Source: Botryllus schlosseri (lineage: Eukaryota > Chordata > Ascidiacea > Stolidobranchia > Styelidae). From it: a DNA stretch of 26,726 nucleotides. Below are positions 8,656 to 17,000 of the stretch, piece by piece; the stretch's first letter is position 1, and every line of letters starts with the position of its first letter. Both the position numbers and the translations under genes were made by a program. The stretch spans positions 1 to 26,726 of the forward strand of contig ATSW01004901.1 of assembly GCA_000444245.1 (NCBI GenBank). The letters run 5' to 3'. The notes beneath the pieces are model-generated. The model was not told where the DNA came from, made no database searches, and was given only the letters and a program-made list of their open reading frames with translations.

Positions 8656-8830
8656 AGAGAGAGAGAGAGAGAGAGACTTTATTTTTCATCCAACCAAAAT
8701 ACATAACACACTGCAGTGATGGTGGTACAGAAAATATTCTTGCACAGTATTCGGTATTAGATAGGAATGATCGATAAGACCGTGAAGGTCATCTAGTCTG
8801 ATCACACCAGCATCAAACAGGTACACTTGA
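8656..8830 (-). mobile_element. Retroposon 3' end with (TC)n tail
   Basis: On the minus strand GGTTGGATGAAAAATAAAG is followed by a (CT)n tract of about 20 bp (plus-strand GA repeat 8656-8676). A polyadenylation-like AATAAA next to a simple tandem tail is typical of LINE or SINE 3' ends. The upstream limit is uncertain and no coding sequence remains. It is unrelated to the LINE copies a-c. Confidence 0.5.
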
Positions 8831-8859
8831 CTCTAAGCATCATTGTATATATATCATTG

Positions 8860-8994
8860 GTCGCACTTGCTCCACGCGATTAGGCAGTCATACAGAGAAC
8901 GAATTTTAGATAATTGTCAGCCGATGTGATGAAGGTAATATGTCCAAAGTTCGTTCTCTGCGTGACTGCCTCATCGCGTCGAACAAGTGCGACG
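8860..8994. repeat. Inverted repeat, arms about 45 bp
   Basis: The left arm starts GTCGCACTTGCTCCACGCGA and ends near AGAGAACGAA (about 8903). The right arm, about 8949-8994, reverse-complements to GTCGCACTTGTTCGACGCGA. Arms differ at a handful of positions and surround a spacer of about 45 bp. It could be a small fold-back MITE. It abuts the fold-back element starting at 9013. Confidence 0.7.
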
Positions 8995-10229
8995 ATGAAG
9001 ACATTGTGCCATCATAGTGTCCTATATGGTATCGACGCAAGCAAATCTCACGCCTCAGTGAAATTGTATCACGTCACAATATCCATTTGGCTACAGGCAA
9101 TTTGACGGTCATGTTTGACCGACTTGCCGAGCATTAAATTTTGTAAAACGGATATCAATCGAAAGCTGACTCTGCACTGATTACGAAAATATAAATTTTA
9201 TTCCTCTCGTGGCCCTGGGACTCCCACAATCAGCCTCGAATTTTTCATTGTTATGGAGATTGGCATTGGAACGCAACAATGCTGTCTGGCGAAACGAGAG
9301 AGTAGCTCAAGAGAAAAAGAGCCATACAGCATTGTTGCGTATCAATGCCAATCTCCAGAACAATGAAAAATTCGAGGCTGATTGTGGGAGTTCCAGGGCC
9401 ACGAGAGAAATAAAATTTATATTTTCATAATCAGTGCAGAGTCAGCTTTCGATTGATATCCATTTTAGCAAATTTAATGCTCGGCAAGCCGGTCAAAATG
9501 ACCGTCAAATTGCGTGTAGCCAGAGGTGGTCAGTAACGAAGTACTTCTACTTTTTCGAAGTACTCAAGTAGTTTTCCTCTACTTCTAGTACTTACTCAAG
9601 TAGATCTAATTTTCGCTACTTCTACTTCGTAATATTTTGTGATCTACTTACTTACTTTTCGCTATTTTCAGTTTGTCAAGTAGAAGTAGCTTAATCCTCC
9701 AATCAGGAAGATATCCTGAGGAATTTCGGGGCTGTTTTCAAGGAGTATCAAAATTTAATTGTCATAAAATTTGAGTAAAGCCCAGAATTTTTGTCGCGCT
9801 TCGCTCTCAGTGGATACGGAGTAACCAGTATGATTTCACGAAAGTATCGGTGAACATAATTTAGGTAGCGGGTTGGCGTGGTTCCGTTCACACCGCATTG
9901 TCGCCCTTCACCCATATGAAATATTTCATCACAATATATATGGCTCATCATAACGTTTGAAACAGATGTTTCGCGATCTAGCATTTACTTATCATATCGT
10001 AATCTAGCAGTCCATGGCGTGTCCCAATCTGGAAAAGTGTACTCTGACTTTTTTGTAGTTTTAGAGCTGTTTTAGCATACCACCATTGAAACTTTCTGGA
10101 ATAAAGACATGAAATACATTTACCGCTTGGAGAATTAGTATTTATATTTCACTTTCAATTCCCTGTATCATATACTTTGAGTTCTTATTAATATCAGTTC
10201 TTTCTTTTGTCTGGATAACATACATGTTG

Positions 10230-10500
10230 AAGTATAACCAGTCTTCAGGATTACCGGACCACGACCTAACATCGACCTCGCCCTACGCCACATGCCACCC
10301 CATTTTGTCGCTTGAGTCTTATATTCTCTGCATTAATTTTCATTCAGTGTGCACGCCTCTTATTTACTTCACCTAGGCTAAGGTGGGTGTCTGATCTTAA
10401 TGGCTACTCCAAGTTGTTTCGACACCTTGCTATCTTTTCATTGTATCGCAGTCTTGTGATGTTTTGAAACGATGAAAATATTAATAAACCTGATTGATTG
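10230..10500 (+). mobile_element. CR1/Jockey-like LINE, 3' UTR fragment (copy c)
   Basis: It matches copy b from GGATTACCGGACCACGAC through CACCTAGGCTAAGGTGGGTG and CTTTTCATTGTATCGCAG to AATAAACC. It then ends in a short TGATTGATTGATTGA tandem tail, a typical terminus for this LINE group and the best-preserved 3' end in the window. It holds 3' UTR only, so it is extremely 5'-truncated. It lies inside the hAT at 9521-11525. Confidence 0.8.
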
Positions 10501-10764
10501 ATTGAAAGCAAGTGTAGTGATGCCTTTAATTTCTGGAAATGAAGCTACACAATATGGCAGTTTTACGATCCGCCATATTTTTTAATAACGTTTACTAATC
10601 GCACAAAGTGTTTAAACTTTACACCGTATCCTATACAACTTCTCTGTATTGCTCTTCGACTAAACTACGGGCCTTATAATATGGGGGAGTTCGCCAAACC
10701 GTGATATTTTCTAAAACGTGCTGTTCGATTAAACAGAGGATTAGTATCGCGTTTCCATATCAAT

Positions 10765-11191
10765 CAGAGATGAGCGGATTTGAAATTTCTATGTCCTAAT
10801 CCAATCCAAATCCGAACGTTCAAATCCAAATCCAAATCCTAATCTATACCTTTTTCTTATTCAAGTCCATGTCCAATCCTAATCCGATTCCAACTGGAAA
10901 TTCAGAAAAAATACTAATTTATGCAATGGAGCGATTCGAAAATTTTCTTTCACAACCAACGATTCACTTGATTCAAGATTACTTAGTAACCGTAAGTACA
11001 TTAATAACTGATCTGAATAAAGTTTGTCGCCATTCGCCACACGACATTTCAATCTTCAAGAAAATAGGTAAATCCAATCCAAATCTTAATCCGTTCTGAA
11101 AAATATGTCTAATCCAAATACAATCCAAATCCGACAAAATTTCACAAATCCTGTTTTTTCAAAACCTAATCCTAATCCATGCTCATCTCTG
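10765..11191. mobile_element. hAT MITE, CAGAGATGAGC family, intact copy, 427 bp
   Basis: The ends are CAGAGATGAGCGG and, reverse-complemented, CAGAGATGAGCATGG. An exact 8-bp duplication ATATCAAT flanks it (10757-10764 and 11192-11199). Subterminal iterons AATCCAAATCC are abundant on both sides. It is in reverse orientation relative to the copy at 7425-8552 and shows that copy's pre-insertion structure. Its interior frame (about 10869-11099) is shared with the other copy, but no transposase motif is evident. Confidence 0.9.
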
Positions 11192-11789
11192 ATATCAATA
11201 CTATCGTTTTCATCACATGATGCGGATGAATGCTTGAGCTGTCGAAAATTGAATGCCTCCTGGTATGCATCAAAAATGAATCCAGCTCGGCACCTTTCTC
11301 ATAGCTCAATTTGCACCTTTTTACAATCCATGCGAACGAATTACGATCGTTTTCACCACTACTTACTTACTTGAGTAGATTCGAAGTCAGTAAATTCTAC
11401 TTTTACTTCAAGTAATTTTAGGATGCTTATGGAAGAAGTACTTCTACTCGTACTTGAGTAGATTTTTTTCGTCACTACTTCTACTTCTACTTGAGTAGCT
11501 TTCTTGACTACTTTGACCACCTCTGCATGTAGCCAAATGGAAATTGTGACGTGATACAATTCAGGCGTGAGATTTGCTTGTGTCGACACCATATAGGACA
11601 CTATGGTGCCATGCAGCGGGTTAAGCAGCCGCGGCAGCTGGAGCGTGAAGGTCCTGTAGAAATTTGAATAAATTGCAGCTCCATTACGGTGGCGTTCTGA
11701 AGGAAATGGCTGCGGCCAAAAAGTTTTGTTCGTTTTTCCCTTCAATTTGAGACCACATCATTTTTAGAGCGCAGTGCCCCTTTAAGCTC

Positions 11790-12055
11790 CTGCTGTTGTT
11801 TGTGGTATTCATGGTGTTTGTCGACTGCAATGGTCCGATTTTCATTACTTTGATGCCGGAGCTGCTGACTTGAAGCACGGCCCAGTTCTAGGCTTGCTAA
11901 GACACCGCTCACGCGAATGAGATGGTGAGGAGGAGCCTAGCTAAACCTCTAACATTCAAGTAGGAATTCTGAAGTCGACCTCGGTCGGACTCGAACCCGT
12001 AACCCATTGTTGTTGCAGCTGTGGACCATACCACTACGCTATTTCGCCATAGTTA
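11790..12055 (-). repeat. tRNA-derived SINE, minus strand
   Basis: On the minus strand the A-box-like TAGCGTAGTGG (12041-12031) and B box GGTTCGAGTCC (11998-11988) form a tRNA-like RNA polymerase III promoter. The body follows with GAGGTTTAGCTAGGCTCCTCC, GAGCGGTGTCTTAG, GGGCCGTGCTTCAAGTC and the 3' end ATACCACAAACAACAGCAG. It is the fullest copy of this SINE in the window. The parent tRNA is not identified. Confidence 0.8.
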
Positions 12056-12087
12056 AGTTCCTGTATGTAACAGATGATTAGAGACGT

Positions 12088-12258
12088 GAAATCTAGGCTC
12101 CTCGCATTCAGACCTGCTTAAGCGGTGTTTCAAAATAGTCTAAAAGTGAACCGTACTGCAAGTCGGCAGATGCGCAATGATAATAAAGAATATCGGCCTG
12201 GTCTAAATGACCATTGTAGTAGAAAGAACCATGAATACCACAAACAACAACAGACGAG
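12088..12258 (+). repeat. SINE body without tRNA head, plus strand
   Basis: It begins near CTAGGCTCCTCGC and continues with AAGCGGTGTTTCAAAATAG, ACCGTACTGCAAGTCGGC, ATATCGGCCTGGTCTAAATG and the end ATACCACAAACAACAACAG. The promoter is missing. Together with the minus-strand SINE at 11790-12055 it forms an inverted pair separated only by that SINE's tRNA head. Confidence 0.7.
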
Positions 12259-12489
12259 AAATCGCGTAGCCAATCAGCAATTCGTCTATTACCTCGAACA
12301 CAAAGGGGTTATGAGGAGCTTGCGATGCGGCAATTGTTTGCTGATTATAACGGCATATCGAGCTGGATTGCTGCATTTCGCGATCAACGTTCGCAAAGAC
12401 TTGGGAGTAAAGAGAATGAATTTAATATATAGTGTTTGGAATATTTAGAAAATTGAATACGAACGTGTAACATTTAAAACGTCTTCTCG

Positions 12490-12536
12490 GCCCACCTGAA
12501 ACAGCACTATTGGGTCGCGGTCCACCGCTCGAGAGT
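12490..12536 (-). mobile_element. Solitary hAT-like end
   Basis: GGGTCGCGGTCCACCGCTCG followed by AGAGTCACTG (ending 12536) resembles the right end of common animal hAT elements, whose left form is CAGTGGTTCTCAACC-like. No partner end was found upstream. Confidence 0.4.
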
Positions 12537-12884
12537 CACTGCTACATCACAATTTTTTATCTTGCGCTTCAGTTAGGATATTGCGGTACGTTGAGCTTAA
12601 CACAATGTCAACCTATTTGTTTCATTTGACCGTTCATGATTCACAATGAGCATACATTATAAAATGCAAAATGATAAGTTCACCGACAGTGTAAACAGGT
12701 ACGATACAAACGAAATGCAGGTTGCAAAATTTTTTGACTTTGCAAACAATTTTGACTAATGTTTGACCTAACACTACAATTATGACAAAATTTTGACTTT
12801 TTTGGCATGTCAAAAAAAAAATCGCCCTAATTTTAAATTATGTTGCAACCTCATCTCAATCATTATGATCGTCATATTATAGAG

Positions 12885-12925
12885 CAGTGGTTCTTAACCC
12901 TTTCTAATGCCGCGTTTCAAAAGTG
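12885..12925 (+). mobile_element. Solitary hAT-like end
   Basis: CAGTGGTTCTTAACCCTTTC begins at 12885 and matches the common hAT terminus also seen at 25712. The opposite terminus and target duplication were not found, so the boundary on the right is unknown. Nothing else is supported between about 12540 and 13135 apart from a GACTTTT/TTTGAC-rich AT tract near 12725-12830. Confidence 0.4.
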
Positions 12926-13139
12926 CCGTATAATCTATTATATGGATGCAGTAATCGTCCGATGTCGCATTTGATGCTTTATTAACATTAGTAACGAGAA
13001 TGAATTCAGTATAACTTTGAATTTCTGGCGGCTTGCTGTTGCACCATCCCTTTCCAAAGCCTATGTTGCAGCAGTTAGGTTTTGATGACGCACGCAGTCC
13101 TTCGTGATGACGTATGCCTATGAGCCCCATTCATGAGTT

Positions 13140-13408
13140 TTGGCACACGACTCGGATAGCGTAGCATAGTGATATGATCCACAGGTTCGAGTCCGACTGA
13201 GGTTGATTCCAGAATTTCTGCTTAAGTGTTGGATGTTTATAGGCTCCTCCTCGCCTTCTGATCCGCGTAAACGCCCTAAACGGTATATTCAAAAGCCTAG
13301 AAGTGGGCCGTGCTACAAGTCGGCAGTTACGGAACCATAATAACGAACATCGACACGGTGTAAATGGTCGAAAAACACCACGGATCCCACAAACATCAAA
13401 CTGCTCGA
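13140..13408 (+). repeat. tRNA-derived SINE, plus strand
   Basis: A B box GGTTCGAGTCC lies at 13184-13194, with a damaged A-box region (GATAGCGTAGCATAGTGAT) before it. The body has ATAGGCTCCTCCTCGCC, GCCTAGAAGTGGGCCGTG, CTACAAGTCGGCAGTTACGG and ends near CCCACAAACATCAAACTG. It is the same family as 11790-12055. Confidence 0.75.
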
Positions 13409-13409
13409 A

Positions 13410-14060
13410 TTATGTCATATGACATGGTTAGGAACTAATGTCGAGTAGACCTACTGTTATTCAGTATCTGGACCGAAAATCAAAAATCCTGGCTTCTTCT
13501 CTGATTTTGTGGTCGCTGCATCGAATGCACTCAAAACTCGTTGGTTTCAGCTATGCGAGGACGACTATATGGTTATAAGAATTAACCAAATCAGTGATAA
13601 TGATACGGACACATGGTACTTGTTTCTTGTTTTATTCACCATCAGAAAATCATTTGAAATAGAAAAGTTAATTCGCAAACCATAAGCACATTAATAAATA
13701 TATTTAAATTCCGATATACGGAGCTAAAATGTGCGATCTATAACTGCCTTGACATTTTGGGAACGAATTTAATATAACTCACACACAATTTAATCACAAC
13801 TCCGAACTAATGCCGGAGTTGAATGAATGGGAATAAGCCTGACAGGTATCTGAGACAATTGGAAAAGATAATAGTTGCATAGTTATATTTCGCTCTGGGA
13901 TTTTAAGATCACCGTCCAGGCATTATAAGTGCGAGATCTCGCGAAGAATGCATATCCCGCACGCTACAGCAGTGCATTAAAATTGAACTTTGGAAACAAA
14001 ATAATAATGGAATAGTAGATGACAGTGCTTGACGTTTGTCAGCCATCGTGAGTCAGTCGT
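13410..14060. other. Unassigned sequence
   Basis: No gene, repeat end or splice-supported exon was found. A short inverted motif (AACTCCG...CGGAGTT) occurs at about 13798-13821. Confidence 0.3.
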
Positions 14061-14062
14061 TT

Positions 14063-17000
14063 TCAGTCTGTTTGCTTGTATCCGAGCGTCCTGCAACGCC
14101 GTAATGCTCTAATATTTCGACTTTTGAAAGTCAAAACTTGAAGTTTCCATTCGAATAAGATATCGTACAAGTCAGAGACAGCGTCGATACCCAACGGTAA
14201 ATGAGCTCGTCCTTGATCGACAAACCAGTTCACCGTTTTCCCGAATATATTGTTCCATGCGACATCCAAAACGTTCTCCTCGCCAAATCAAGTATGCAGT
14301 CCTGTACACATGAGATATATATATTTATTAATTTTGGCTAGTCCAATAGTAAGCACTGTATTATGGGTAATACCTTCAGTGCGATGCACTGTTTCTGATG
14401 AGCGGAGCAGTCATTGTTATGATGAAACCAAATGTACATGAAATAATAGTGTATGATTGTCTGCCTGTTGACAGGCACAAAGTCACGTTTGGGCGCATAT
14501 CCTGGCATCACCTGCAAAAAGTTGCTCATGTTAAATATCCAGCGGATGACGTCATACGAATGGTGCCGAATATTTGGAGCATGATAATTCTAATGAGAAA
14601 AGAGTTAGTCTACGCCAATGGTTCTCGAACGGGGGTCCGCGGACCCCTAGGGGTCCGCGAAGCCTCTAATTTGCAAAATGGTTGATAACCGAATTTTGAT
14701 TTATTTAAATTAGCGGAATCACGAGGCAGTTTGTGCTTCATTACGGATAAAACTTCATGATTCAGATCAACAGAATGGCCGTCTCAGATGAAATATTTTA
14801 CTGTGAAAACTCATTTTAATTGCCGATAGCCCACAGATACGAACATATTGATGTTGAGAGGTTTTGTTGGGGGCAATGTTCCCTTTAATTTTTTACGAGT
14901 CCGCGCACACTCATCAACTCACTGCGCAGACCCTTGGACAACAGTGCGTGACTAGTAAAAAAGGTCAGCACCAATGTTCCCTCTAAGCTGCGCACGTGCG
15001 CAAATGCGCAGTGCTGACACGGTCTCTGCGGACAGAAAATCTCTAAGTTGCGCACAAAAAATCCAAAGCGATGACCTTATTTTTAGTCGTTACGCACTGT
15101 TTTCCAATGGTCTGCGCAGTGAGTTAGTGCGTGTGCGCAGTGAGTTAGTGCGTGTGCGCAGATGCATCAAAAATTAGAGGGAACATTGGTCAGCACTTCG
15201 GATTTTTGTGCGTGCGCAACGTAGATTTTCTGTGCGCAATGCAGTTCAATGGGGCAGTGGTTGCATTCGTGCCATAGGCCTGCTCTACCCAGCATGAAAA
15301 TGTGGGATGGGCGAAATATTTTCAACTACTATGTATTGTAACTTATCCAATGCGGCGTAGTGAATAAAGATTACGTCATTATGACCTCACTGAGCACGGC
15401 GATCATGCTAGACTAGACATGTGTCAGTTTACCAGCTAGCGATGAATCATACCGCGTAAGCAAGCGTTGCAGAAGCAATAACTGATTAGGAAATCACTTA
15501 GAAATTCCTACCTTGTTCGATACACATTTCGCTAGCTGAAAATTGATGATGTTATCCCGTAGGCCATACTTTTCCAAAGTTCTTTCGAACTCTGACTCCG
15601 TGCTTAATAATCGTGCTGCGCAGCCACCATGTATACTACGAGAAAACTTGCCCGTACCTATAGAGTTCAAGTCTCTCTTTTTTCGACATACCCCATGTAA
15701 ATGACAGCCTAAAATAAAAATGAACAAGAACTAAAATCCAGGTAGTCGATAGCGCAGCGCGGGTCATAATAATCATAATCTGCGGTAATACTATTTTCAT
15801 TCACTCAAGGCACACAATGAATACGCCATAATCGGCATAATTGCTGGTTCTATTATATTTTATCTATTTTATCAGGGATATCTAGAACTCTAGAGAACTA
15901 GAGAACTAGAGTTCTAGATATCCCTGATTCTACATACAATACCAATGCTACCTGACCTTCCATTCGTCGATTCTTGACTTCGTTCAAATTAGTGCTTGAT
16001 GGGCAAATGGCCGCGTAATTACTGATAATTTGGTAAAAAGCCATACTACCGAAATCTAATTATTAAAACCCGCTAGATCTGCATTAATTATGCTAGTGTT
16101 TTCGGTGTAGGCGCTAGAAGACATCAACATACGAAAGATCTAGCGGAAAGCGTTAAGATGGCAACACTAATTGGACCACCCCTGACCTAAGCTATATGCT
16201 TCCGGAAGAGGGGAATCCTAAACCACGAATCACACTAATAAACAGGGTGCGACATTTTTATTTCCCTGTAACTCCGTAGTTTCTGTCGGCCACAGTATAG
16301 TGTTAACGGGTTCAAGGTACGATGTTGGTATGAACATCGTATGACAGGGGTGTCATCTGGCCCGCGAAGAAATGCTAAGTAAGTGAACAAAGGCCTGTAT
16401 TAGCCAGATCATTTCTATCAAATATGACATTTCTATTATGAAATTCTTCTAGGTAAATAATACTGCAAGAGTCAAGTGTCGAATATTCAATTGTTAATAT
16501 GCCACAACACAACTTTCCGAAGTCAATGCTGCGTCTTAGCTGGTGAACCATTACTAGGAAATCAGTTGTGATATCTTCAACGACACGTTAAAAAGTACAC
16601 ATATACAAGTATTCAAAGACGCGAAAACGTCAATGCTGAATCGACGTATGTAATGTGAAGTATGGGTATGTCCTCGAAGAATATAATGCAAATATCTGTA
16701 GCTGAATGGTTGTATATCTATAACTATCCTTCATGGGACACGTGGCCTATTCGCAGGCCCTTGATTGCAGTGAGAAAAAAAAAACATTGTTTGTATTGTC
16801 CACTTTCGTTGGTGTGGCGAGTTGGTTCGTTGGGTGGATTAATAATTATTTGAAATGCCGTGACTGAAAATCGTTTCCGTACAAACCCGAATGGTGATTT
16901 AATAATAATGATCCAAGCTCGAAGAGAACGCATTTACTATTAAATCTCTTATATTCTTCATCATATATCGCATATGTAGGACCAACGCCACATCAGGATT

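Larger units (their letters stand above)
9521..11525. mobile_element. hAT element, CAGAGGTGGTCA family, about 2.0 kb
   Basis: The ends are CAGAGGTGGTCAGTAACGAA and, reverse-complemented, CAGAGGTGGTCAAAGTAGTC, the same as the 262-bp MITE at 6841-7102. Flanks CGTGTAGC (9513-9520) and CATGTAGC (11526-11533) form an 8-bp duplication with one mismatch. Subterminal regions hold many AAGTAG/CTACTT iterons. The interior contains a LINE fragment (10230-10500) and a complete MITE of another hAT family (10765-11191). I find no transposase domain in the remaining roughly 1.3 kb of its own sequence. Confidence 0.85.
9013..11605. mobile_element. Long fold-back element, copy 2, interrupted by a hAT
   Basis: The ends are CATAGTGTCC on both strands. 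A 7-bp duplication GTGCCAT lies at 9006-9012 and 11606-11612. Arms of about 270 bp meet around a short spacer near 9295-9325; they contain AAATCTCACGCC, GACTTGCCGAGC, ATCAATCGAAAGCT and CAATCAGCCTCGAATTTTTC. The right arm is split by the hAT at 9521-11525; the arm resumes at 11526 with CATGTAGCCAAATGG. Without the insertion the element is about 580 bp. No coding capacity was recognised. Confidence 0.85.

Noticed and set aside
12490-14650. Pairing of the solitary hAT-like ends at 12536, 12885 and 14620 into one element
   Set aside because: Orientations, subterminal words and flanking bases do not match; no 8-bp duplication links them.
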